In this document: positions 8,787-15,831 of the stretch, one piece after another
Layout: each line of letters starts with the position of its first letter
How positions within the stretch are numbered: the first letter of the stretch is position 1
Origin: CAYWMY01 sp046352935
Lineage (GTDB): Bacteria; Pseudomonadota; Gammaproteobacteria; Steroidobacterales; Steroidobacteraceae
Length of the DNA: 64,000 nucleotides
Assembly: GCA_046352935.1 (NCBI GenBank)
Contig: JAXMGR010000004.1
Location: 1-64,000, forward strand
Direction: 5' to 3'
Position numbers and translations under genes: made by a program
Notes under the pieces: model-generated
Seen by the model: only the letters and a program-made list of their open reading frames with translations
What the model was told of the DNA's origin: nothing
The model's database searches: none

Positions 8787-8844
8787 CGACCGCGTCCGGC
8801 GCGCCCTTGCGCGGCATCCGCCGGACCGGCGACGGTGAGGACGC

Positions 8845-9315
8845 TCAGCGCGGCTTGAGCAGCCGCGCCTTCTCGCGCTTCCAGTCGCGGTCCTTCTCGT
8901 CGGCGCGCTTGTCGTGCTGCTTCTTGCCCTTCGCGAGGCCGATCTCGAGTTTCGCGCGGCCGTCCTTCCAGTACACGGCGAGCGGAACGAGTGCATAGCC
9001 CTTGCGGTCGACGGCGCCCACGAGCGCATCGATCTGGCGACGGTGGAGCAGCAGCTTGCGGCTGCGCGTCGGGTCCGGGAGGAGATGTGTCGACGCTGTC
9101 GGCAGCGGCGAGATGTGCGCGCCGAAGAGCCAGGCCTCGCCGTTCCGGAGGAGCACATAGCCCTCGCTGAGCTGCAGCCGGCCGGCCCGCAGCGCCTTCA
9201 CCTCCCAGCCCTGCAGGGCGAGGCCCGCCTCGTAGCGGTCCTCGATGAAATAGTCGTGCCGCGCGCGCCTGTTGAGGGCGACGGTGCTCGACGGGGATTT
9301 CTTGTCTGCGGCCAT
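8845..9315 (-). CDS. smpB: SsrA-binding protein SmpB
   Basis: A 156-residue OB-fold protein that binds the tRNA-like domain of tmRNA and is required for trans-translation. Conserved parts are NRRARHDYFIEDRYEAGLAL, GWEVKALRAGR, the WLFGAHISPL segment, and the basic C-terminal tail (KREKARLLKPR) that enters the mRNA channel of stalled ribosomes. The start at 9315 (MAADKKS) matches family length; an ATG two codons earlier is also possible. It is transcribed in the same direction as ssrA and divergently from ratA, a common gammaproteobacterial arrangement. Confidence 0.97.
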   Translation of the reverse strand: MAADKKSPSSTVALNRRARHDYFIEDRYEAGLALQGWEVKALRAGRLQLSEGYVLLRNGEAWLFGAHISPLPTASTHLLPDPTRSRKLLLHRRQIDALVGAVDRKGYALVPLAVYWKDGRAKLEIGLAKGKKQHDKRADEKDRDWKREKARLLKPR

Positions 9316-9437
9316 GCGCATTCCGGGCGGGTCCAGGAGATCGGCGGGCATTGTAGCGGCCGGACGCCCGGTGCCGGGCGGATTACCGGGTGCGCGGGCG
9401 TTGTCCGGCCGCCGCGGGTCCGGGAGAATGCGCGCCC

Positions 9438-9869
9438 GTGACCCACATCCAGCGCAGCGCCATCGTTCCCTACACGGCCGAGCAGATGTATGCGCTCGTG
9501 GTCGACGTCGAACGCTACCCGGAGTTCCTGCCCTGGTGCAGCGGCGCCGCCGTCCTCGAGCGCGATGCGGCCGGCGTGAAGGCCAGCCTGTCGCTCTCGC
9601 GCGGGCCTGCGCACGGCAGCTTCACGACGCGCAACGAGTTCACTCCATCCGAGCAGGTGGCGATGCACCTCATCGATGGACCTTTCGAGTCGCTGGAGGG
9701 GCTGTGGCGCTTCCAGCGCATCGGCGACGCCGGTTGCCGCGTGTCGCTGGACGTCCGGTTCCGCATGAAGCACGCGCTGGCGGCGCTGCTGCTGGGCCGC
9801 GCCTTCGAGAAGAGCTGCGATCAGCTCGTCGACTCCTTCTGCCGCCGCGCCGCACAGGTCTATGGCTGA
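9438..9869 (+). CDS. ratA: RatA/Coq10-like START-domain protein
   Basis: A 143-residue START/polyketide-cyclase-fold protein. The core begins at IQRSAIVPYTAEQMYALVVDVERYPEFLPWC, diagnostic of the RatA/YfjG group. In E. coli RatA was described as a toxin blocking 70S assembly, while the wider family includes ubiquinone-binding Coq10. The start is a GTG at 9438, because an upstream in-frame ATG codes for an unrelated Ala/Gly-rich stretch. It overlaps rnfH by eight bases, the usual ratA-rnfH pair divergent from smpB. A role in ubiquinone handling or ribosomes is known of the family only. Confidence 0.92.
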   Translation: MTHIQRSAIVPYTAEQMYALVVDVERYPEFLPWCSGAAVLERDAAGVKASLSLSRGPAHGSFTTRNEFTPSEQVAMHLIDGPFESLEGLWRFQRIGDAGCRVSLDVRFRMKHALAALLLGRAFEKSCDQLVDSFCRRAAQVYG

Positions 9870-10167
9870 CGGGATCCGTGTGAGCGTCGTGCTCGCGTTG
9901 CGTGACCGGCAGCCCGCAGTCGAGCTGCGGGTGGGCGCGGGCACGACGGTCGCCGAAGCGCTGCGGCTCGCGCGTGATGCGCGCGACTGGCCGGGCTGGC
10001 CCGCGGAGTACCGCCTCGGCATCTTCGGGAAGCTCGTGGCCGAGGAACGGCCGGTCGTCGACGGCGACCGCATCGAAGTCCTGCGACCGCTCCGCGACGA
10101 TCCGAAGGAGGTGCGGCGGCAGCGGGCGGCCGCGGCCCGGGGTCCGCGCTCAGCTCGCGGGCGGTAG
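9862..10167 (+). CDS. rnfH: RnfH family ubiquitin-like protein
   Basis: A 101-residue beta-grasp protein of the RnfH (UPF0125) family. The core pattern is RVSVVLALRDRQPAVELRVGAGTTVAEAL followed by GIFGKLV and RPVVDGDRIEVLRPL, with a basic tail. RnfH proteins are ubiquitin-like and occur beside ratA or in rnf operons; their biochemical role is unproven. The start overlaps the end of ratA by eight bases, so translation is coupled. Its 3' end overlaps the convergent bamE gene by 18 bases. Confidence 0.92.
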   Translation: MADGIRVSVVLALRDRQPAVELRVGAGTTVAEALRLARDARDWPGWPAEYRLGIFGKLVAEERPVVDGDRIEVLRPLRDDPKEVRRQRAAAARGPRSARGR

Positions 10168-10590
10168 TTCGGGCATCTTCCGGGGCGGCGGTTCCGGAGC
10201 GTTCTTCTCGCGCTTCCAGAACTTGAGCCAGTTGCGCTTCTTCGGCTGCGCGGCGGCCGTGGCCGCGGGACCGCCGTCGGGTCTTTCCATGCGCTGCACG
10301 TGGTCGCCGTCGAACCACACGATGACGTGGCGCTGCGACTTGTGCCGCATCCGGCCCGTCTCGGTGTAGTGCACGTAGTCCCAGCGATCGTTCTGGAAGC
10401 TGTCCGCGACCATCGGCGTGCCGAGGAGGAATCGCACCTGGCTGCGGGTCATGCCCGGCTGCACCTTGGCGACGTCCTCTTCCTTGAGGAAGTTGCCCTG
10501 CTGGATGTCCATGCGATAGACACACCCGGTGCCCGCGGTGGCCAGCACCAGCAGCAGGCAGCACAAGAGCGGCGCGGATGACAGTCGCAT
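10150..10590 (-). CDS. bamE: Outer-membrane assembly lipoprotein BamE (SmpA/OmlA)
   Basis: A 146-residue small lipoprotein of the BAM complex that folds beta-barrels in the outer membrane. Residues 1-22 form a signal peptide, and the first cysteine after it is the lipidation site, although the preceding AGTG is a weak lipobox lacking Leu at -3. The mature start CVYRMDIQQGNFL and the motif PGMTRSQVRFLLGTPMV are characteristic. The C-terminus carries an extra Lys/Pro-rich extension. The ATG at 10590 was chosen because it begins the signal peptide. Divergence from fur is the classical gammaproteobacterial omlA-fur order. Confidence 0.95.
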   Translation of the reverse strand: MRLSSAPLLCCLLLVLATAGTGCVYRMDIQQGNFLKEEDVAKVQPGMTRSQVRFLLGTPMVADSFQNDRWDYVHYTETGRMRHKSQRHVIVWFDGDHVQRMERPDGGPAATAAAQPKKRNWLKFWKREKNAPEPPPRKMPELPPAS

Positions 10591-10709
10591 GCACGGAGGT
10601 CCTGGGCAATAATGGGGCGGCATCATACTCCAACGGGGTTCCCTTTGAGTCGCGCTACGGGCCGGCTCGCGGGGACACGCCTCATCGAGCAGCGCGGCGG
10701 GAACCATCC

Positions 10710-11147
10710 GTGAGCAACGACGAACTGCGCAAGGCCGGACTCAAGGTCACCGTGCCGCGCGTCAAGATCCTCGACATCCTGGCCCGGTCCGAGGGGCTGC
10801 ATCTGTCGGCGGAAGACGTCTACAAACAGCTGCTCCAGGACCACGAGGACATCGGGCTGGCGACGGTCTACCGCGTGCTCACCCAGTTCGAGACGGCCGG
10901 GCTCGTGAAACGCCATCACTTCGAGGGCGGGACCTCGGTCTTCGAACTGAATCACGGCGAGCACCACGACCACGTCATCTGTCTGGACTGCGGGCATGTC
11001 GAGGAGTTCGCCGACAGCGGTATCGAGGAGCGCCAGGTCGAGGTCGCCGACCGTCTCGGCTTCAGCATCGCCGAGCACAGCCTCACGCTCTACGGACACT
11101 GCCGCCGCGCCGACTGCCCGCACCGGGGCGCGCGCCGCAGGGACTGA
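10710..11147 (+). CDS. fur: Ferric uptake regulator Fur
   Basis: A 145-residue iron-responsive repressor. The N-terminal winged helix (residues 1-80) includes the recognition helix ATVYRVLTQFETAGLV. The metal-binding and dimer domain has HHDH near 85-88, CxxC at 91/94 and a second cysteine pair near 131 and 136, matching the structural zinc site of E. coli Fur. The start is GTG (10710), since the longer open frame upstream is unrelated. It diverges from bamE across a 119-base promoter region. Targets within this window, such as the TonB receptor, are possible but no clear Fur box was found. Confidence 0.96.
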   Translation: MSNDELRKAGLKVTVPRVKILDILARSEGLHLSAEDVYKQLLQDHEDIGLATVYRVLTQFETAGLVKRHHFEGGTSVFELNHGEHHDHVICLDCGHVEEFADSGIEERQVEVADRLGFSIAEHSLTLYGHCRRADCPHRGARRRD

Positions 11148-11220
11148 ACGCGGGTTGCACCGTCAGCCGCGGGATGCGGACGCGGAGCTTCGACCCTGCC
11201 GACCGTGCCCGGGTCCCGGC

Positions 11221-12912
11221 TCACCTCCGCCGTGAGCGGGCCCGGCCTCGCGGTTCGAGCATCTCGCGCGCGTGCTGGCGTGCCGCCGGCGTGATGTCGA
11301 TCCCGCCCAGCATGCGGGCGAGTTCCTCGACGCGTTCGTCGCCGCGCAGCGTGGCGACGGCCGTACGGCTGGTGCGTCCGTCGGTCAGCTTGGTCACGCG
11401 GATGTGGTGGTCGGCCTGGCTCGCGACCTGCGGCAGGTGCGTCACGCAAAGCACCTGGCCCCGCCCGGCGAGCGCGGCGAGCTGCCGGCCGACGATCTCG
11501 GCCACGGCGCCACCCACGCCCGCGTCGACCTCGTCGAAGATCATGCACGTCCGCGCCACGTGATGCGCCGCCGCGACTTGTACGGCGAGGCTGATGCGCG
11601 ACAGTTCGCCTCCCGAGGCGACGCGCGCGACCGGCTTCGGCGGCTGGCCGGGGTTGGCGCTGACCCGGAACTCGATGCTGTCGGCTCCGTCGGCGGCGGG
11701 CGCGGCCGACGGGTCCTCGACGACGGCGATCTCGAAAACGCCGCCCGGCATGCCGAGCGCGTGCATGAGCTCCGTGACCGCGCCGCCGAGGCGGATGGCC
11801 GCGCCGCGCCGCGCCGCGCTGAGCTGTGCCGCGGCGCGGGTCCAGTCCGCCCGCAGCGCGGCGATGCGCGCATCGAGTTCGCCAAGAGTGACGTCCGCGC
11901 GTTCTAGCGCCTCGAGCTCGGCACGCAGGCGCACCAGAAGCTCCGCGAGTTCCGCGGCGTGCACGCGGTGCTTGCGCGCCAGGCTCTCGATCGCCGCGAG
12001 GCGACGCTCGAGCTGTTCGAGCCGCGCCGGATCCGTGTCCAGGCCGTCGGCATAGTCGGCGAGCTGGCGGCCGGCCTCCCTGAGCGCGATGCAGGCCTCG
12101 CCGAACAGCTCGACGATGGGTCGCAGGCCGGCGTCGAAGGGTAGTGCGGCACGCAGCCCCGCCTGGGCGCGGCTCGCGAGCGCATGTGCGTCGGTGCCGT
12201 CGCCTTCCCAGGCGAGGGCGAGGGCGTTGCGCGCGGCTTCGATGAGCCGCCCCGTGTTCGCCATGCGCGAGCGTTCGTCGAGCAACCGCTGTACCTCGGC
12301 GGCCGGGAGTGACAGCGCCTCGAGCTCGCCCACCTGGTGACGGAGCCATTCGAGCTTCGTGCCGCGCTCGAGCGCGGCCGTGCAGAGGCGGTCCCGTTCC
12401 GCGGTCGCGGCGCGCCAGTCGCCGGCGAGTGCAGCCACGGGCGCGAGCAGGTCGGCGTGGCCGCCGTGTTCGTCGAGCAGCGCACGCTGACTCGCGGCGC
12501 GCATCAGCGAGAGGAATTCCTGCTGGCCGTGGATGTCGATGAGGAGCTCGCCGAGTTCCCGCACGGCCTGCGCGGGCTGGATCTGGCCGTTCACGTAGAA
12601 GCGGGAACGGCCGTCGGCGGCGATGACACGGCGCAGCGTGACTTCTCCCTCCTCGGGGATGGCCTGGGCCTCGAGCCACGCAATGGCCGGCGCATCGCGG
12701 GTGAGGGTGAACGTGGCCGCGATCTCGGCGCGGTCGGCGCCGTGCCGGATCCAGTCGGCTCCGGCACGCGCGCCCGTCGCCAGCATCACGGCGTCGACGA
12801 GGATGGACTTGCCCGCGCCGGTCTCGCCGGTCAGCGCCGTGAGACCCGGGCCCAGCTCGAGTTCGACCGCGTCGATGATCGCGAGGTTGGCGATCTGCAG
12901 GTGCGCGAGCAT
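11221..12912 (-). CDS. recN: DNA repair protein RecN
   Basis: A 563-residue SMC-like ATPase acting in recombinational repair of double-strand breaks. Walker A GETGAGKS is at residues 29-36 after the typical start MLAHLQIANLAIIDAVELEL. A long central coiled coil (about 150-370) follows, and the C-terminal half has the signature VASGGELSRISLA and Walker B MIFDEVDAGVGG. Length matches the family. It follows nadK on the minus strand with a 21-base gap, so the two are probably co-transcribed. SOS control is common for recN, but no LexA box was recognised. Confidence 0.97.
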   Translation of the reverse strand: MLAHLQIANLAIIDAVELELGPGLTALTGETGAGKSILVDAVMLATGARAGADWIRHGADRAEIAATFTLTRDAPAIAWLEAQAIPEEGEVTLRRVIAADGRSRFYVNGQIQPAQAVRELGELLIDIHGQQEFLSLMRAASQRALLDEHGGHADLLAPVAALAGDWRAATAERDRLCTAALERGTKLEWLRHQVGELEALSLPAAEVQRLLDERSRMANTGRLIEAARNALALAWEGDGTDAHALASRAQAGLRAALPFDAGLRPIVELFGEACIALREAGRQLADYADGLDTDPARLEQLERRLAAIESLARKHRVHAAELAELLVRLRAELEALERADVTLGELDARIAALRADWTRAAAQLSAARRGAAIRLGGAVTELMHALGMPGGVFEIAVVEDPSAAPAADGADSIEFRVSANPGQPPKPVARVASGGELSRISLAVQVAAAHHVARTCMIFDEVDAGVGGAVAEIVGRQLAALAGRGQVLCVTHLPQVASQADHHIRVTKLTDGRTSRTAVATLRGDERVEELARMLGGIDITPAARQHAREMLEPRGRARSRRR

Positions 12913-12933
12913 GGACCGTGGATCCGCGCGCCG

Positions 12934-13827
12934 TTACGACGAGCCGTTGCGGGCGCTGCGGCCCCAGTGCAGCTTCGAGCGGAGGATGCGGTAGTAGTCG
13001 TGCCCGGGCGGGTGGATCAGCGTCACGCGCGGCGTGGCGGGCCCGACCACCAGGCGTGCGTCGCCCTCGAGTTCGCCCAGCACCTGGCCGTCGAAGGTGA
13101 CATTGGCGCGCGTCTCCGCACGCTCCACGAGACGCACCTCGATGGGGTTGTCACGCGGGATCACGATCGGCCGGTCCGACAGCGTGTGCGGACAGATGGG
13201 CGCCAGCACGAAGGCGTCGAGATCCGGGTGGATGATGGGGCCTCCGCAGGAGAGCGCGTAGGCCGTGGATCCCGTCGACGTCGCGATGACCAGGCCGTCG
13301 CCGCAATGGGTATTGATGAAGCGGCCGCCGATCCAGGTCTCGAGTTCGATCATCCGGCCGGTCTCGTGCTTCTGCACGACCACGTCGTTGAGCGCGAGAC
13401 AGTGCCGGGTCTCGCCCCCGGCGCCGCTGATGGAGGCAGCGAGCAGCGTGCGTTCGTCACGCTCGAAGCGTCCGGCGAGCACGTCATCGAAACGTGCCAG
13501 CATCTCGTCCGCCGTGACGTCCGCCAGGAAGCCCAGCCGGCCGCGGTTGATGCCGAGCAGCGGCACATCGCGGTCGGCGACGAGGTGTACGGCGTGCAGC
13601 ATGGTGCCGTCCCCGCCGATGGCGACGATCAGGTCGGCTTCCGCGGCGAACACGGACTCGGGCACGCGCCGCAGGGGGCCGCCGACCGCCGGCAGGTCGA
13701 GACGCTCGTCGACGAGGACCTGCAGGCCCTTGCCTGTCAGATGGCGTGCGAAGCTGTGCATCGACGAGCTGACGCGTGCATCGTTGATGCGGCCGACGAG
13801 TGCGACCCGTTGAAATGGCGACGACAT
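12934..13827 (-). CDS. nadK: NAD kinase
   Basis: A 297-residue enzyme phosphorylating NAD to NADP. The phosphate-binding GGDGT is at residues 71-75, followed by GINRGRLGFLADV, LNDVVV and the STGSTAYALSCGGPIIHP block that lines the active site. The ATG at 13827 starts the homologous part; the open frame extends further upstream only as antisense to the hrcA leader. It is divergent from hrcA and followed by recN, a gammaproteobacterial nadK-recN linkage. Confidence 0.97.
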   Translation of the reverse strand: MSSPFQRVALVGRINDARVSSSMHSFARHLTGKGLQVLVDERLDLPAVGGPLRRVPESVFAAEADLIVAIGGDGTMLHAVHLVADRDVPLLGINRGRLGFLADVTADEMLARFDDVLAGRFERDERTLLAASISGAGGETRHCLALNDVVVQKHETGRMIELETWIGGRFINTHCGDGLVIATSTGSTAYALSCGGPIIHPDLDAFVLAPICPHTLSDRPIVIPRDNPIEVRLVERAETRANVTFDGQVLGELEGDARLVVGPATPRVTLIHPPGHDYYRILRSKLHWGRSARNGSS

Positions 13828-13913
13828 GCCCCGAGCTTTTATCACGCGCCGCGCGATGCTCGCCAGCCGGGCGGACCCGCGGGCAGGGCGGATGCGGCGG
13901 CCGGGTGCATTGC

Positions 13914-13943
13914 TTGACACTCGCCGAAACCGGTTGCTAGTTT
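13914..13943 (+). promoter_or_regulatory. hrcA promoter with CIRCE-like operator
   Basis: TTGACACTC-N9-GGTTGCTAG (13914-13940) matches the CIRCE operator TTAGCACTC-N9-GAGTGCTAA at 7 of 9 and 6 of 9 positions with the exact nine-base spacer. The same bases supply a perfect -35 hexamer TTGACA (13914-13919) and, 18 bases on, TAGTTT (13938-13943) as -10. A repressor bound here would cover the promoter, so HrcA autoregulation is likely. The match is degenerate, so this is an inference from position plus sequence. Confidence 0.6.
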
Positions 13944-14008
13944 GCAGCGCGAACGGATCGGCGCGCCACGGGAATATCCGGCGGAAACACACCGATTTTC
14001 AGAGGATT

Positions 14009-15070
14009 ATGAACGTACCGAGCGACGGAAGCGACGAGCTCAGCGAACGTGCCCGCGAGCTCCTGCGCACGCTCGTCGAGGCCTACATCCGGGACGGAGC
14101 CCCGGTGGGTTCGCGTGCGCTGTCGCGCGAGTCGGGACTCACGCTCAGCTCCGCCACGGTTCGCAATGTCATGGCGGACCTCGAGGAACTGGGGTTCGTC
14201 ACCTCGCCGCACACCTCGGCGGGGCGGATCCCGACCGACAAGGGCTACCGCTTCTTCGTCAACACGCTGCTGCGCCGACGCCTTCCCGAGGCGAGCGAGG
14301 TCGCCGAGCTGCAGCGCCGGCTGGATCCCGGGGTGCTGGATGCCAAGGCCCTGGTCGCGAGCGCCTCGCAGGCGCTGTCCAGCGTCACGCGGCTCGCGGG
14401 CGTCGTCACGGTGCCGCGTCAGTCCCATCCTTCGCTGTCGCAGATCGAGTTCGTCAATCTCTCGGACCGGCGCGTGCTCGTGATCCTGGTGGTCAACGGC
14501 CGGGAGGTGCAGAACCGCGTGCTGCAGATGGAGCGCCACTACCGGCCGGACGAGCTCCGGCGGGCCGCCAACTTCCTGAACGAGCAGTTCGCGGGCCGTG
14601 AACTCGACGAGGTGCGCCGCCAGCTCCTGCGGCAGCTGCAGGAGACGCGCGAGGAGATGAATCAGCTCATGCTGGACGCGATCCACATCGCCCAGCGCGT
14701 CTTCAGCGGCGGTGCGCCGCAGCCGGAAGTGGACGTCGTCTTCACCGGCGAGACGAACCTCATGGGACTCGCGGAACTGTCCAACGTCGACAAGCTCCGG
14801 CGGCTGTTCGAGGCCTTCAACGAGAAGCGCGACATCCTGCACCTGCTCGACCAGAGCCTGCGGGCCGAGGGCGTGCAGATCTTCATCGGACAGGAGTCCG
14901 GGTACGGCATCCTCGACGACTGCAGCGTCGTCGCGGCGCCTTACAGCCTCGACCAGGAGGTCGTTGGCGTCCTGGGCGTCATCGGTCCGACCCGCATGGC
15001 CTATGAGCGGGTCATCCCCATCGTCGACATCACGGCCCGGCTCCTGGGCTCGGCCTTGAATTCGCGCTGA
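14009..15070 (+). CDS. hrcA: Heat-inducible transcription repressor HrcA
   Basis: A 353-residue repressor of chaperone genes that binds CIRCE operators and depends on chaperonin for activity. The N-terminal winged helix includes GSRALSRESGLTLSSATVRNVMADLEELGF, which is diagnostic, followed by SPHTSAGRIPTDKGYRFFVN. A GAF-like and dimerisation region makes up the rest. The start is the ATG at 14009 after AGAGGA; upstream in-frame codons are nadK antisense. A CIRCE-like element overlaps its promoter, and it heads the hrcA-grpE-dnaK-dnaJ block. Confidence 0.96.
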   Translation: MNVPSDGSDELSERARELLRTLVEAYIRDGAPVGSRALSRESGLTLSSATVRNVMADLEELGFVTSPHTSAGRIPTDKGYRFFVNTLLRRRLPEASEVAELQRRLDPGVLDAKALVASASQALSSVTRLAGVVTVPRQSHPSLSQIEFVNLSDRRVLVILVVNGREVQNRVLQMERHYRPDELRRAANFLNEQFAGRELDEVRRQLLRQLQETREEMNQLMLDAIHIAQRVFSGGAPQPEVDVVFTGETNLMGLAELSNVDKLRRLFEAFNEKRDILHLLDQSLRAEGVQIFIGQESGYGILDDCSVVAAPYSLDQEVVGVLGVIGPTRMAYERVIPIVDITARLLGSALNSR

Positions 15071-15148
15071 CCGTCCCCACCTGCCCGGTTAGGATGTCGT
15101 CCCCGTCCCGGGTCCTGCCCGGCGGCGGGTGTGTACCGTTCACGACCG

Positions 15149-15173
15149 GGCCGCCTTCGGGCGGCCTGTTTTT
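15149..15173 (+). terminator. Intrinsic terminator between hrcA and grpE
   Basis: A perfect 7-bp GC stem (GGCCGCC / GGCGGCC) with the stable TTCG loop is followed by TGTTTTT. It lies 78 bases past the hrcA stop and 15 bases before the grpE ATG. It probably ends or attenuates hrcA transcription, which would separate the repressor level from grpE expression. Confidence 0.8.
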
Positions 15174-15187
15174 GCCGGAGTTCCAGC

Positions 15188-15757
15188 ATGTCCGATACCC
15201 CCCAGAGTGCGGCGCCCGCGCCCGGTTCGCCGGAAGTCGATCCGGCGGAGACCGCTGTATTGCCGGAAGACGCCCTGCCGCCGGTCGATGTCCAGTCCCT
15301 GCGCCAGGAGCTGGCCGCGGCGCTGGGGCGGGCCGAGGAGTTCCGCTCGCAGCACCTGCGTGCCGTGGCCGAGCTCGACAACTACCGCAAGCGGGCCGCC
15401 CGCGAGATCGACAATGCCCGCCAGTTCGGGGTCGAACGCTTCGCCGGCGAGCTGCTGGCGGTCATCGACAGCCTCGAGCTCGGCCTGGCGGCCGGTGCGA
15501 CGGCCGACGCCCGGACGCTGCTGGAGGGCCAGGAGGCGACGCTGCGCCTGCTGGTGAAGGCCTTCGAGAAGGCGGGTATCGCCGCCGTCGACCCCGCGGG
15601 TGCCGCATTCGATCCCGGCACGCAGGAAGCGGTCGCGATGCAGCCGTCGGACGGCGAGGCGAATCGCGTGCTCGCCGTCGTCCAGAAGGGGTACGTGCTG
15701 AACGGCCGGCTGCTCAGGCCGGCCCGCGTCGTCGTGTCCCGGAGCGCCGGCGCGTGA
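15188..15757 (+). CDS. grpE: Nucleotide exchange factor GrpE
   Basis: A 189-residue co-chaperone that releases ADP from DnaK. It has an acidic, flexible N-terminus (residues 1-35), a long helix through SLRQELAAALGRAEEF and LRAVAELDNYRKRAAREI, then the four-helix and beta-wing domain ending with NRVLAVVQKGYVLNGRLLRPARVVVS, the family signature. The ATG at 15188 gives normal length. A terminator hairpin sits directly upstream, so grpE may depend on readthrough or on a separate promoter not obvious here. Confidence 0.96.
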   Translation: MSDTPQSAAPAPGSPEVDPAETAVLPEDALPPVDVQSLRQELAAALGRAEEFRSQHLRAVAELDNYRKRAAREIDNARQFGVERFAGELLAVIDSLELGLAAGATADARTLLEGQEATLRLLVKAFEKAGIAAVDPAGAAFDPGTQEAVAMQPSDGEANRVLAVVQKGYVLNGRLLRPARVVVSRSAGA

Positions 15758-15760
15758 GCG

Positions 15761-15788
15761 CTTGAAAGACACTGCGACAACCCCACAT
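15761..15788 (+). promoter_or_regulatory. Sigma-32-like heat-shock promoter of dnaK
   Basis: CTTGAA (15761-15766), a 14-base spacer and CCCCACAT (15781-15788) closely match the E. coli sigma-32 consensus CTTGAA-N13-15-CCCCAT. The site starts three bases after the grpE stop and ends 43 bases before the dnaK ATG. It gives dnaK its own heat-shock promoter, independent of the HrcA-type site at hrcA. Confidence 0.7.
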
Positions 15789-15831
15789 TCGACAACATCG
15801 GTAACCACAGTTTCAGGACGGAGCGACCCAG

